DNA of 64,000 bases from Nocardia sp. Its GTDB lineage: Bacteria; Actinomycetota; Actinomycetes; Mycobacteriales; Mycobacteriaceae. The notes under the pieces were generated by a model. It was not told where the DNA came from. It made no database searches and was given only the letters and a program-made list of their open reading frames with translations. How positions within the stretch are numbered: position 1 is the stretch's first letter; every line of letters starts with the position of its first letter. Of the stretch, positions 24,855 through 33,716 are shown piece after piece. The position numbers and the translations under genes were made by a program. The stretch spans positions 1-64,000 of the forward strand of contig NZ_JAODNK010000070.1 in NCBI RefSeq assembly GCF_025465275.1, read 5' to 3'.

Positions 24855-25759
24855 CGCTCGGGCCTGGCTATCGAAGCGGTGGCGGTGTGCCCGGGTGGCA
24901 CGTCGGGCTGCCCGACCACGAACAACCGCCCGGTGCTGTCGCGCAGCACCTCGATCGGGATGCCGTAGAGCGCCGAAAGTTTCTCCCCGGTGATCACTTC
25001 CGCGGGTGTGCCGGTCAGAGCCTGTCCGCGCGCGACGTATACGAGGCGATCGAGGTAGGGCAGGATCGGGTTCACGTCGTGGGCGACCATGACGACCGCG
25101 ACCTGCTCCTGTCGGCAGATGTCGCGGATCAGCGCACTGATACCGGCTTGGCTGGGCACATCCAGGCTGTCGAGCGGTTCATCGAGCAGCAGCAGTCGAG
25201 GGCGCCGGATCAGCGCCTGTGCGATGAGCAACCGTTGCTGTTCACCGCCGGAGCACTGCCCGATCGGGCGGTGCGCGTACGCACTCGCCCCGACGAGGTC
25301 GATCACTTCTCGCAGACGCTGCTGGCGTGCCCGATATCGTTCGGGGGTAACAAGTTTCGAGAGCCAGGGAATTGGTGTTCCCCACCGCGCCCCGTCCAGG
25401 CCCAGGCGCACGATATCGATGCCGCGGATGCGTAGGCTCGTATCGAAGGCGCGCCGCTGCGGCAGATAGCCGATGCCTGAATTGCGCCGGCCTACGGGGC
25501 CACCGAGTACCTCGACGGTGCCCGCCACGGTCGGCGTCAGACCGAGAATCGTCTTTATCAGCGTGGATTTGCCCGCACCGTTCGGGCCGAGCACGGCAAT
25601 GAACTGCCCGGTTGCGACCTCCAGGGACACGTCCGACCAAATGGTTCTGCCACCCACCGCCGCCGCGGACCCCCTCATGCGGACCACGGGAGCGGGGACG
25701 GAATCCGGCGGCGGGACCGCGATCTCGGTCATCGCGGTCCTCGCCTTCGTGCTGGTCAT
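24851..25759 (-). CDS. znuC: Zinc ABC transporter ATP-binding protein
   Basis: 302 residues. All ABC ATPase motifs are present: Walker A (LGPNGAGKSTLIK), Q-loop (IGYLPQRRAF), signature CSGGEQQR, Walker B LLLLDEPLDSLD and the switch His in MVAHDVN. A C-terminal extension after the ATPase core is typical of metal-importer ATPases. ATG 25759 directly abuts the stop of the binding-protein gene. It powers the two downstream permeases. Confidence 0.9.
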   Translation of the reverse strand: MTSTKARTAMTEIAVPPPDSVPAPVVRMRGSAAAVGGRTIWSDVSLEVATGQFIAVLGPNGAGKSTLIKTILGLTPTVAGTVEVLGGPVGRRNSGIGYLPQRRAFDTSLRIRGIDIVRLGLDGARWGTPIPWLSKLVTPERYRARQQRLREVIDLVGASAYAHRPIGQCSGGEQQRLLIAQALIRRPRLLLLDEPLDSLDVPSQAGISALIRDICRQEQVAVVMVAHDVNPILPYLDRLVYVARGQALTGTPAEVITGEKLSALYGIPIEVLRDSTGRLFVVGQPDVPPGHTATASIARPER

Positions 25760-26698
25760 CTACTTGCCGGTCGCCTGGTGCAGCGCGTCCTGCAACGCCG
25801 TCAGCTGGCTCGATTGCCAATCCTGGAACGACGCATTCTCCGGCGCAAGGGTTTCGGTGACCGTCGACACCGCGATGCCCTGCTTCTTCGCCGCGTCCAC
25901 CTGCGCCTGCACGTCCGGGGTGCTGTTCTGGCTGTTGTAGACGTACACCTTCAGTGCCTTGGCGGCGATCTGCGCATCGATGGTGGCCTTGTCGGCCGGG
26001 GCCGGGTCGGTGCCCTCGCTGATCGCCTTCAGGAACTCCGGCGGGGTGATCAGGTTGAGGCCCAGTGCCTCCGAGAGCGGCGAGAAGATCGACTCGCTCG
26101 CGCCGACCGGGGTGCCCGCGTACTTGGTTTTGATAGCGGTGACGAGGCTCTTGTACTTCGACAGCGTCACATCCAGGAACTGGGTCTTCTGCGTATCGAA
26201 GTAGGCGGCATCGGACGGGTCGGCCTTCTTGTAGTCGGCGGTGATCGCGTCCACCACTTTGGTGACCGAATCGGGCGAGTACCACTGGTGTGGGTTGCCG
26301 TCGTCGGCAACACCGAGCTGCTTGCCGACATTGAGCTCGGTACGATCGTTGCCCGGATTGGCCGCCAGCAGCTTGTCCGACCAGGCGTCGTAGCCGATTC
26401 CGTTGGCGATCACCACTTTCGCGCCCGCGATCGTGCGCGCATCCGCCGGTGTCGGTTCGTAGGCGTGCGGATCGGTGTCCGGGTTGGTGATGATGCTGGT
26501 TTCGTGCACCTTGTCGCCGCCGAGCTGGGCCGCGATGCTGCCCCAGGCGTTGATCGTCGCCACCACTTCGAGTTTCCCGCTACTGCCGCCCGTATCGGAC
26601 GAAGTATTCGACGAACTACACCCCGCCACGACCGCGGTAACCGCGACCGCCCCCATTGCCGCTGCCATCACGCGTTTGCTGTTGCCCGGTCGAGCCAT
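25760..26698 (-). CDS. znuA: Zinc-binding lipoprotein (ZnuA/TroA family)
   Basis: 312 residues with a lipoprotein signal (TAVVAGCSSS; the Cys is residue 27). The cluster A-1 binding fold shows the metal ligand histidines in DTDPHAYEPTPADA and GNPHQWYSPDSV, then the helical C-terminal half with SESIFSPLSEALGL. Exported and anchored outside the membrane, it delivers zinc (or manganese) to the permeases. First gene of the five-gene operon; a Zur-box-like sequence lies 28 bases upstream. Confidence 0.9.
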   Translation of the reverse strand: MARPGNSKRVMAAAMGAVAVTAVVAGCSSSNTSSDTGGSSGKLEVVATINAWGSIAAQLGGDKVHETSIITNPDTDPHAYEPTPADARTIAGAKVVIANGIGYDAWSDKLLAANPGNDRTELNVGKQLGVADDGNPHQWYSPDSVTKVVDAITADYKKADPSDAAYFDTQKTQFLDVTLSKYKSLVTAIKTKYAGTPVGASESIFSPLSEALGLNLITPPEFLKAISEGTDPAPADKATIDAQIAAKALKVYVYNSQNSTPDVQAQVDAAKKQGIAVSTVTETLAPENASFQDWQSSQLTALQDALHQATGK

Positions 26699-26725
26699 CT
26701 TGCATCCCTCATCAGATCTTGAAAC

Positions 26726-26743
26726 TGGAAATCATTATCATCA
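26726..26743. promoter_or_regulatory. Zur-box-like operator
   Basis: TGGAAATCATTATCATCA lies immediately upstream of znuA. It matches the actinobacterial Zur consensus (TGAAAATCATTTTCA type) with a few mismatches, and the operon encodes its own Zur, so Zur-dependent repression is the natural reading. Confidence 0.65.
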
Positions 26744-27218
26744 AGGTAGCAGCCGGATCGCCGATCGTCCAAGCGAGCTTGACGTGTCCATCCGGAGGCG
26801 CATGGCAGTGAGTGGATGTCCATGAAGAACGGCCGCAATCGAGCCAATCCTATTGCTGCGCTTGATCTCCCACGATTGCTTCTGGTTCGACCCTCCAGTC
26901 CCGTGGAGGCTTCAGTGGGGTGCACGTCACTGTTTCTGGTTGCGCATTGACATTCACGCAACCCCCCCTCATGATTACCGGCATTGACAACCATGTTCAT
27001 CAAGCAGCGTCGACAACCCCTCGCTGAGCCGTTCCGCGCGTATATCAAGTCTGTCGCGGCTCGCACTGATGCATGCCCGAACGGCTCTCGTATCATGTTG
27101 CGCGACTGTGTAATTCGCCCGGATAGCCCTTTGATCTCCGGTTTCAGTGACCCCGGTACGGCTGCGCTGTTCCCCCTGCCCGCATCGCAATTCCGAATTC
27201 CACGAAGAAAGAATCCTG
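26744..27218. other. Intergenic between zinc operon and secreted protein gene
   Basis: 475 bases with only shadow frames. A sigma-A-like pair TTGACA (26947-26952), 17 bases, CATGAT (26970-26975) could start transcription to the right, leaving a long leader of about 240 bases before the secreted-protein gene. Confidence 0.4.
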
Positions 27219-27989
27219 ATGAAGTTCCGTAATATCGCCGCGACCGCCACCATCGCTATCGCTGCTCTGTCGATCACCTCTGTCACCGCGAATGTTGCTT
27301 CCGCGCAACCGGATTCGTTGAGCAACAGCTCCGTCTCCACCGACATCGCGCCCGGGATCCATTACAAGGCGAACATTGTCGACCATTCGGTCGTCATTGC
27401 CACCGATGCGGGTTCGCTGGCCGTCAAGGACAACCAGGTCCAGATCGTCGACAACTCCGGCGCGGCGGTCGCTACCCTCCCGCTGAGCTACCAGGCGAAC
27501 GGGAAGTCCTTCCCGATCGCGGCTCGGATTGACGGCGATACCGCCACTCTGACCCCGAACACCGATCCGGCTGCCGCGCAGCCGATCACGCCCGGTGCCC
27601 CGGTTATCAAGCAGGTCGACGCCACCGCCAACGCCAACTTCAACCAGGCCATCAGCAACCTCGCCAACGAGGTCTCGGTTGGTGTGGCGATCGGTAGCCT
27701 CATCGGCACCGTGATCGGCGCGGGTATCGGTTGCATCGCGGGCGGTGCCATCCTCGGCGCGGGCGCTACCGCCGCGACCATCGGCACCCTGACCATTCCG
27801 GGCGCCATCGGCGGCTGCCTGGTCACCGGCGCGGCCGCCGCCGCCATCGGCCTGGTGGCCGGCACCATCTTCATCGGCGGACCCGTCGCGGCCGTAGCCC
27901 TGTTCCAGTTCTTCAACGACCTGGCCACCCCGCCTGCCCCGGCTGCCGCTCCGGCCCCGGCGGACGCGGCTGCGCCCCCTGCTGCCTGA
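27219..27989 (+). CDS. Secreted protein of unknown function
   Basis: 256 residues from ATG 27219. The N-terminus is a Sec signal peptide (IAATATIAIAALSITSVTAN, then VASAQ-P as cleavage site). A beta-rich domain (GIHYKANIVDHSVVIATDAG, VKDNQVQIVDN) is followed by a glycine/alanine-rich hydrophobic stretch (AIGSLIGTVIGAGIGCIAGG) and an Ala/Pro tail. This architecture is common in Nocardia exported proteins; the glycine-rich part could insert in membranes. Function unknown. Confidence 0.75.
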   Translation: MKFRNIAATATIAIAALSITSVTANVASAQPDSLSNSSVSTDIAPGIHYKANIVDHSVVIATDAGSLAVKDNQVQIVDNSGAAVATLPLSYQANGKSFPIAARIDGDTATLTPNTDPAAAQPITPGAPVIKQVDATANANFNQAISNLANEVSVGVAIGSLIGTVIGAGIGCIAGGAILGAGATAATIGTLTIPGAIGGCLVTGAAAAAIGLVAGTIFIGGPVAAVALFQFFNDLATPPAPAAAPAPADAAAPPAA

Positions 27990-28137
27990 GTAATCCGCAT
28001 AGCTGGCGGAGTCCTCGATAGGCCACCGCCGGCTGTCGGCATTCCGGTCCCGCACAAACGATTTCAGCAAGTAGGTGGTCGAGGGTGCCGATGCCAGGTG
28101 GTGGAGAATCGAGGATCGCCCGCTGCTCTTCGATTCT

Positions 28138-28854
28138 TCAGTTGCAGCACGAGCAATCGTGGTCAGCGGGTTGCCTAGCGGCAGGGAGAGCGCCCGGTGA
28201 CGGGCAGCAGGTGTCGCCACGCCAGGCGTTGATGCCTTCCCTGATGGCGATGACCGCGATGACCAGAGCCGCGATCGGGTCCGCCCACGACCAGCCGAAC
28301 AGGCTGTTGAGGAGCAACCCGATCAGCAGTACCGCCGAGAGGTAGGTACACAGCAGGGTTTGCTTGGAATCGGCTACCGCAGAGGCTGATCCGAGTTCGC
28401 GCCCGGCGCGGCGCTGCGCCCACGAGAGCACCGGCATCACGGCCAGGCTCACTGCCGCGAGCATGATGCCGATCATGGAGTGTCGGGCCTCACCCACACC
28501 GAGTAGTCCGCGCAGCGAGTCGACGCTGACGTAGGCAGCCAGCGCGAAGAACGAGAACGAAATGACCCGCAGGGCAACCCTTTCCCGCTTTTCGGGGTCT
28601 CGCGCGGCGAACTGCCACGCGATCGCCGCAGCGGAGGACACCTCGATGACCGAGTCCAAGCCGAACCCGATCAGCGCGGTCGAGGACACGCGCGTGCCCT
28701 CGCTCAGCGCGATGATCGCCTCGATCACGTTGTAGGAGATCGTCGCCGCGACGAACCAGCGGATGCGGCGAGCCAACAGCGCCTGCCGCTGTGGTCCGGG
28801 CCTGGCCAGGGCGGTTGCCGCGGGAAGCGGTGGGATGCCCAACGTCTGCGACAT
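28138..28854 (-). CDS. Cation diffusion facilitator-type heavy metal exporter
   Basis: 238 residues from ATG 28854, which overlaps the regulator's stop (TGATG). Five or six membrane helices; LIGFGLDSVIEVSSAAAIAW and SAVADSKQTLLCTYLSAVLL carry the metal-site positions of CDF proteins in the variant form found in mycobacteria. The C-terminus is rich in Cys and His (DTCCPSPG, HDCSCCN), probably binding thiophilic metals. Context with a CmtR-like sensor points to export of cadmium or lead. Confidence 0.82.
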   Translation of the reverse strand: MSQTLGIPPLPAATALARPGPQRQALLARRIRWFVAATISYNVIEAIIALSEGTRVSSTALIGFGLDSVIEVSSAAAIAWQFAARDPEKRERVALRVISFSFFALAAYVSVDSLRGLLGVGEARHSMIGIMLAAVSLAVMPVLSWAQRRAGRELGSASAVADSKQTLLCTYLSAVLLIGLLLNSLFGWSWADPIAALVIAVIAIREGINAWRGDTCCPSPGALPAARQPADHDCSCCN

Positions 28855-29198
28855 CAGCAGCACCCCTCGGTCTGCGAATCGGCGCAGTACGCCGGATCGA
28901 CGGCCAGCACCAACCCCGTCAGATCATCGAGCGCTGTCCCGATCCGCGCGTCCGCGAGTTCGTAGCGGGACCGGCGCCCCTCCGGCACCGCCACCACGAG
29001 GCCGCAACCACGCAGGCATGCAAGGTGATTGGACAGGATCTGGCGCGAAACGCCGATCAGGTCGGCGAGATCGGAAGGATAGCTCGGTGCCTGCCGAAGA
29101 CTCAGCAGGATTTGGGTACGGGTCGGATCGGAGAGCGCGTGCCCGAAGCGGGCCAGCGCATCACGGTGCAGCAGGGTATCCACGCACTCACGATACAT
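28854..29198 (-). CDS. ArsR/SmtB-family metal sensor, CmtR-like
   Basis: 114 residues. The winged helix contains LIGVSRQILSNHLACLRGCG, with Cys61 and Cys65 in the recognition helix, and Cys105 near the C-terminus (AVDPAYCADS). CmtR of Mycobacterium tuberculosis uses three cysteines with the same spacing to sense cadmium and lead, so this protein should release DNA on binding such metals. It ends in EGCC, adding two more thiols. The start codon lies inside the imperfect palindrome at 29193, so translation is probably leaderless. Confidence 0.85.
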   Translation of the reverse strand: MYRECVDTLLHRDALARFGHALSDPTRTQILLSLRQAPSYPSDLADLIGVSRQILSNHLACLRGCGLVVAVPEGRRSRYELADARIGTALDDLTGLVLAVDPAYCADSQTEGCC

Positions 29199-29210
29199 TA
29201 GAATCTGTAT
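29193..29210. promoter_or_regulatory. Probable CmtR-like operator
   Basis: ATACA and TGTAT, separated by TTAGAATC, form an imperfect palindrome over the regulator's own start codon. ArsR repressors of this kind bind such sites to shut off their operon. Confidence 0.45.
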
Positions 29211-29338
29211 TCAGAAAGCGATGAACCATTCGGGACCTGATTAGGAAGTTCGACCTGCCATGACCCCCGGACCGCGCTGATGGAACCGGCCACCCATCGG
29301 TGGCCGGTGGCGGGCTCGTCCCAGGACGCGATTAGTCG

Positions 29339-29512
29339 ATTTCGGGTGGGGCGATTTAGGTCGGCGCGAAGGCGCGGGCTCGCTCGCCGGGTGTCGACTG
29401 GCAGTGCCTCGGTGGGCGCGAGCAGCAGTGTCGTCGTGATGCGAAGGATCAGCTGCACCGCATGTTCGGCGGCCTCGACGTCCATCGTTTCGCTGATCAG
29501 TAAAGAGCTGTG
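29339..29512 (-). pseudogene. TetR-family C-terminal fragment
   Basis: The minus-strand peptide AHSSLLISETMDVEAAEHAV, QLILRITTTLLLAPTEALPV, DT resembles residues of the intact TetR at 31264-31890 (RAAEMLVRVTASLLMVPTDA, LPIDT). No helix-turn-helix is present upstream in any frame. It is a leftover of a related regulator between the metal genes and the oxygenase gene. Confidence 0.5.
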
Positions 29513-29685
29513 CGCGAACGACACTCGCACCGCCAACTGCGTGACGTCATCCTTCGGCCGGACCGCAACCCACGGGCCGCCCTGCGCAACGGGGCTCAAT
29601 CGTTGCCCTTCACGCCCCCCGCTGTAACGCTGGTCACTCCCGCGATGGGTCATCGAGCGAGACGCAGTCCGAGCCTCGCATTTAT

Positions 29686-29703
29686 TGACAATATGTGATG
29701 TCA
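29686..29703. promoter_or_regulatory. Shared regulon motif, site 1 (oxygenase promoter)
   Basis: TGACAATATGTGATGTCA, inverted repeat TGACA-N8-TGTCA, 37 bases before the MpaB-type oxygenase start. The same 18-bp pattern recurs at 33658, 45553 and 45704. Confidence 0.7.
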
Positions 29704-29740
29704 TTTCATTGAAGAAAGGTCGCGGTCGCCGCATTCAGCC

Positions 29741-30682
29741 GTGACCGATCCGCACCTGAAATACCAACGCTCACCTCGAATGCCCATGCGCACCACAGGA
29801 GTCCTCATGTTCGGCCCAGGATCATTGTTATACGAGTCTTATGGCGATCGGCGCGGTTACCTGGTTGCGCCCGTCGAAGGGCTGCTGCAACTGATGTACC
29901 CCCCGCTCGGTCGCGGCGTCGAGCAGCACTCCGCGTTTTCCGACGAGCCGCTACAGCGGTTGTTCCGATCGGTACCACAGATTCAGGCCACTATCTTCGA
30001 CGGTAGGTCAGCTGCGGAAACGGCACATCGGGTCCGGGACTTCCATCGAGATATCAAGGGCGACATGGCCGATGGCACCCGCTACCACGCACTTGATCCG
30101 GAAACCTACTTCTGGGCGCACGCGACCTTCATCGACGCTGCCTTCCGGACCAGTGATCTGTACTTCACTCGGTCCTACAGCAACGAAGAGAAGGCCGCGA
30201 TCTATCGCGAGGGCGTGCAGTGGTGGCAGATGTACGGCATGTCCGCCCGGGTCGTTCCCGCGACGTACCCGGAGTTCCGCGAGTACTGGGACCACATGCT
30301 GCACAAAGTGCTCGAGCCAACCCCGTCCGCGCGTGGACTTGTCGATTTCTTCCGGTCCCCCGGCAGTATGCCGCAGCCATGGGTCCCGAACTGGTTGTGG
30401 CGCATGGCAGGACCGGCCGGGAGCCAGGCATGGTTGCGGGTAGGCGCCGGGGCCCTGCCGCCGGTCGTCCGTGAGATGTTCGATATTCCGTGGACCCGGG
30501 CGAATCAGATCGCGTTCGACGCGTTCCGTACCACCGTCGCCTACACCTGGCCCGCGGCGCCCTATCCCCTGCGCATCATGCCCCGCGCCCGCGCCGCCTA
30601 CCGCCGTGATGGGCGCCTCGGCCTTGCCGCGGCCCGCGAACTCGTCGTCTCCGGACGCGGCGCCGAGGCTCCCGCCGCCTGA
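29741..30682 (+). CDS. MpaB-type oxygenase (DUF2236)
   Basis: 313 residues from GTG 29741. It belongs to the oxygenase MpaB/rubber oxygenase (Lcp) catalytic domain family: FGPGSLLYESYGDRRGYLVA, RVRDFHRDIKGDMADGTRYH, and TYFWAHATFIDAAFRTSDLY contain the conserved histidines that bind heme b in characterised members. Such enzymes oxidise C=C bonds of hydrophobic substrates. No signal peptide. It carries the operon motif upstream and is followed after 13 bases by a TetR gene. Confidence 0.8.
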   Translation: MTDPHLKYQRSPRMPMRTTGVLMFGPGSLLYESYGDRRGYLVAPVEGLLQLMYPPLGRGVEQHSAFSDEPLQRLFRSVPQIQATIFDGRSAAETAHRVRDFHRDIKGDMADGTRYHALDPETYFWAHATFIDAAFRTSDLYFTRSYSNEEKAAIYREGVQWWQMYGMSARVVPATYPEFREYWDHMLHKVLEPTPSARGLVDFFRSPGSMPQPWVPNWLWRMAGPAGSQAWLRVGAGALPPVVREMFDIPWTRANQIAFDAFRTTVAYTWPAAPYPLRIMPRARAAYRRDGRLGLAAARELVVSGRGAEAPAA

Positions 30683-30695
30683 ACCCGGCAATCGC

Positions 30696-31226
30696 ATGCC
30701 GACCCAACGTCACACCGCGCCCCGGCAGGCACGGTCTCGAACCATGGTGAGCCAGATCATCGATGCAGGTGAGACCGTGCTCATCACACACGGTTACGAG
30801 GCCGCCTCGACCAACCGGATCGCCCACACCGCCGGCATCAGCCCGGGCTCGCTGTACCGGCACTTCCCGAACAAGGACGCCATCGTCACCGCAGTCGTCG
30901 ACCGCTACAACGACGAGGTCGTCACCACTCTGCGAAGGTATGTCTTCGACAATCTCACCCAACCGCTCGAAATCGCCGTCCCCGCAATGATTTCGGTGCA
31001 GCTCGACGCACTCGCCGACCGGCCCGAGCTGCTGCGCGCGGTGATGGAGCAAACCCCGCGCCTCAGCGCTTCCGGTACCGTCTTCGCCTTCGAACAACAG
31101 ATATCCGAGGTGGCCCGCACCGTTCAGCATCTGACGATCCGCTACATACTCGATCGGCCCGCGATGGTCCGCGCCCACTTCGTTGCCGACCTCACGCGCC
31201 TGGTACGCAACTTCGTTCAGGAATGA
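30696..31226 (+). CDS. TetR-family regulator in the oxygenase operon
   Basis: 176 residues from ATG 30696. RIAHTAGISPGSLYRHFPNK is a textbook TetR recognition helix, and the ligand domain is helical (AVPAMISVQLDALADRPELL). It sits 13 bases behind the oxygenase gene, so both are co-transcribed. It is one of two TetR candidates for binding the TGACAA-N6-ATGTCA motif. Confidence 0.85.
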   Translation: MPTQRHTAPRQARSRTMVSQIIDAGETVLITHGYEAASTNRIAHTAGISPGSLYRHFPNKDAIVTAVVDRYNDEVVTTLRRYVFDNLTQPLEIAVPAMISVQLDALADRPELLRAVMEQTPRLSASGTVFAFEQQISEVARTVQHLTIRYILDRPAMVRAHFVADLTRLVRNFVQE

Positions 31227-31263
31227 CCGACCGTCGCAGATGCCTGCCCCGAGCGGTTTTCGC

Positions 31264-31890
31264 CTACTCCGGTCCGGGACCGGCCGACACCTCGATGATT
31301 GCCGGGAAGTAGGTTCGCGCGAACCAGCGGGCGTGCTCGTCGGTGTCGATGGGAAGCGCATCGGTCGGGACCATCAGCAGGGATGCGGTGACTCGCACCA
31401 GCATTTCCGCGGCGCGCAACGCGCCGTCGAGCGGTAGCGAGTCACCCGCGATGGTCATGGCGATCGCGGCGCGGATCGGCTCCATCTGCGCCGTACTGTC
31501 GGTGAAAAACGAAGTGAGCGTTTCGGGTTCGTACTGCTGCAGCGCGATCACCAGCGGATGCCTACGGCATTCGCGCACCCCCAGGACAAAGGCTTCGGCG
31601 GCACGGTCCGCCGGGTCGGTCCTGGTGAGGACCCGGCCACTGATGGCGACGAAGAACGACACCACCTCGCGCACCACGACCTGACGCACGATTTCGTCCT
31701 TATCGCCCAGCCGCCGGTAAACGGTCGGCCGGGACACCGCAGCGCGCCGGGCGATATCGCCGACGGAGGTGCGCCGGAAACCGTGTTCGATGAATTCGGC
31801 GCGGGCGGCATCGAGCAGTCGGCCGTGTTCGGCATCGGTGGCGAGCCCCGCCCCGAACAGCTGCTCGATATCGATGCCTGCGTGCGTCAT
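31264..31890 (-). CDS. TetR-family regulator divergent from UbiB-type kinase
   Basis: 208 residues from ATG 31890. SVGDIARRAAVSRPTVYRRL is the helix-turn-helix; the C-terminal part (RAAEMLVRVTASLLMVPTDA, LPIDT) is of the TetR_C type seen in mycobacterial regulators. It converges with the TetR at 30696 and diverges from the UbiB-like gene at 32001, so it may regulate that kinase. Confidence 0.85.
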   Translation of the reverse strand: MTHAGIDIEQLFGAGLATDAEHGRLLDAARAEFIEHGFRRTSVGDIARRAAVSRPTVYRRLGDKDEIVRQVVVREVVSFFVAISGRVLTRTDPADRAAEAFVLGVRECRRHPLVIALQQYEPETLTSFFTDSTAQMEPIRAAIAMTIAGDSLPLDGALRAAEMLVRVTASLLMVPTDALPIDTDEHARWFARTYFPAIIEVSAGPGPE

Positions 31891-32000
31891 GCAGCGAGAA
31901 TAACGTCCGACAGGCCCCCAACGGGCACCGCTATCGGCGGACACTTAGAAATGTTTGTCTCAACGCCTGCACCGGAAGGGTCTCCGAGTACCCTCGGGCC

Positions 32001-33368
32001 ATGGCGAGGATGGCTCAGTCACGCGCGGGGCGCGCCGCACAGCTGGGCGGCCTTGCGGGCACACAGGCCGCCCGGCTCGCCGCGCAGAAGACCGGCGATC
32101 TCGTCCGCTCCGATGCCCGCGCCGAGGCCGCCGCACGGGCTCGCCGCACCCTCTTGACGCAACAGCTGGTCGCCACGCTGGGCACCATGCGCGGGGTGGC
32201 GATGAAGCTCGGCCAAATCCTCTCGCTGGTGGATATCGGTATTGTGGGCCCAGAGAATCGCTCGGTGTTCCAGACCGCGCTGGCGACCCTGCAGGACAAT
32301 GCGCCCCGGGTGCCGTGGACCGAGATGCGCGGCCATCTCGAAGGCGAATTGGGCGGCCCGCTGGATGAGGTCTTCGCCGAATTCGAACCCGAGCCGGTGG
32401 CCGCGGCCTCGATCGGCCAGGTGTATCGGGCGCGGCTCACCGACGGCCGCCAGGTGGCGGTCAAGATCCAGTATCCCGGTATCGAAGCCGCTGTCCTGGC
32501 CGATCTGAAGAATCTGCGCACCCTGCTGACCGTCTACCGATTCGTCCATCCGGCCCTGGACACCGCAGCGCTGGCCGACGAGTTCGCGGAGCGGATGCAC
32601 GAGGAACTGGACTACCGGATCGAGGCGCGCCACACCGGACTGCTGGCGGGAGCCCACCGCGGCCATCCCTTCATCCGAATCCCCGATGTCATCGAATCAA
32701 TGTCGGGCAGAAGGGTTCTGGTCACCGAGTGGCTCGACGGCCGGCCGCTGCGCGATATCTACACCGGCCCGCAGGCCGAACGTAATCGAGTGGCGGAGAT
32801 CGTGTTCCGCTTCTACGCAGGCACCCCGTATCGCCTGCGCCACTACAGCGGCGATCCGCATCCGGGCAATCTGCTGCTGCTCGACGACGGCGCGGTCGGC
32901 TTCCTGGATTTCGGCCTGTGCAAGACGATCGACGCCCGCACGGCCGAGGCCGAATTGGCGGTCCTGCGCGCCGGAATCGACGGCGATGCCGCGCTCGTGC
33001 TGGAGCTGATGGAATCGCGGGGCTTCGCGCGCAGTTCGAAGATGTCCGAGCAGGCCGCCTACGAAACCTTCCTGCGCGTGTTCGGCTGGTATCTCTGCGA
33101 CCGCGAGGCGGATATCAGCCAGGAGAACGTGAAGGATCTGGTGGCCCTGCTGAGCCGCTCCGGCGATTCGACCGGGGTTTCGGTGCGCCCCTTCAATCTT
33201 CCGGCCGATCACGTCCTGCGCGGCCGCGCCGAAGTGCAGCTGCTGGCCATTCTCGCCCAATTGGAACCGCGGATGAACCTGTACACGATCGCCCGCGAGT
33301 GGATCTTCGATGCCCCGCCGGTGACTGAACTCGGCCGCGCACAGCGCGAATGGGAGCTCCGCCGCTAA
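32001..33368 (+). CDS. UbiB/ABC1/ADCK atypical kinase
   Basis: 455 residues. Hallmarks are the KxGQ motif (MRGVAMKLGQILSL), the Ala-rich nucleotide loop (AAASIGQVYRARLTDG), the Lys in QVAVKIQYPG, the catalytic-like HPGN in YSGDPHPGNLLLL and the DFG-like GFLDFGLCK. Proteins of this family are ATPases linked to isoprenoid lipid biosynthesis and lipid export. A cytoplasmic enzyme, in one gene, adjoining an mce lipid-import region. Confidence 0.88.
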   Translation: MARMAQSRAGRAAQLGGLAGTQAARLAAQKTGDLVRSDARAEAAARARRTLLTQQLVATLGTMRGVAMKLGQILSLVDIGIVGPENRSVFQTALATLQDNAPRVPWTEMRGHLEGELGGPLDEVFAEFEPEPVAAASIGQVYRARLTDGRQVAVKIQYPGIEAAVLADLKNLRTLLTVYRFVHPALDTAALADEFAERMHEELDYRIEARHTGLLAGAHRGHPFIRIPDVIESMSGRRVLVTEWLDGRPLRDIYTGPQAERNRVAEIVFRFYAGTPYRLRHYSGDPHPGNLLLLDDGAVGFLDFGLCKTIDARTAEAELAVLRAGIDGDAALVLELMESRGFARSSKMSEQAAYETFLRVFGWYLCDREADISQENVKDLVALLSRSGDSTGVSVRPFNLPADHVLRGRAEVQLLAILAQLEPRMNLYTIAREWIFDAPPVTELGRAQREWELRR

Positions 33369-33410
33369 CCCTCCGGGACCGACCTTGAACGGTCTTCGAA
33401 TTCTGCCTTC

Positions 33411-33446
33411 TTGACACAGTGTTACAACGACATATTTTTGTATCAC
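33411..33446 (+). promoter_or_regulatory. Promoter with overlapping palindrome
   Basis: TTGACA (33411-33416) and TATTTT (33433-33438) form a sigma-A-type promoter with a 16-base spacer. GTGTTACA (33419-33426) and TGTATCAC (33439-33446) make a near-perfect inverted repeat over it, a likely repressor site. Confidence 0.55.
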
Positions 33447-33465
33447 TGCCACAGGAAGGGTCAAC

Positions 33466-33660
33466 ATGAAGACGCTGCACAACCTCGGCCCCTCGCCCGA
33501 GCACGAGCAATACCGAGCACTGCTGCCGCAGTTCTGGGAGCGGGTCGACGAGCAGGGCTGGCCTGGTGGAAACCGCAGTGTGGGAGTGTCCTGCCGCCGC
33601 GATCAGCATCCTCTGAAGAACGCCGCGAAACCCATGGTTGACCTTTCGCTCCACAATTGA
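33466..33660 (+). CDS. Small protein, probably truncated
   Basis: 64 codons behind a strong AGGAAGG ribosome site and a good promoter. The first 35 residues (HNLGPSPEHEQYRALLPQFW) look like the beginning of a folded enzyme, but after about residue 38 the sequence (SVGVSCRRDQHPLKN) changes character and ends. The expression signals are intact, so it is either a small protein or a gene whose body was deleted; the next regulon motif begins 2 bases before its stop. Confidence 0.4.
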   Translation: MKTLHNLGPSPEHEQYRALLPQFWERVDEQGWPGGNRSVGVSCRRDQHPLKNAAKPMVDLSLHN

Positions 33661-33675
33661 CAATATCTGATGTCA
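33658..33675. promoter_or_regulatory. Shared regulon motif, site 2 (ferredoxin-P450 promoter)
   Basis: TGACAATATCTGATGTCA, 16 of 18 bases or more identical to site 1 (one difference). It lies 41 bases upstream of the ferredoxin start. Confidence 0.7.
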
Positions 33676-33716
33676 TTATCGCGTTTCGGCGATGGTGGCA
33701 TGCGGAGGAGCGCGAG

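Noticed and set aside
26668-27096. 142-codon minus-strand frame upstream of the secreted protein
   Set aside because: It crosses the znuA start and Zur box and has shadow-like composition (arginine/cysteine-rich).
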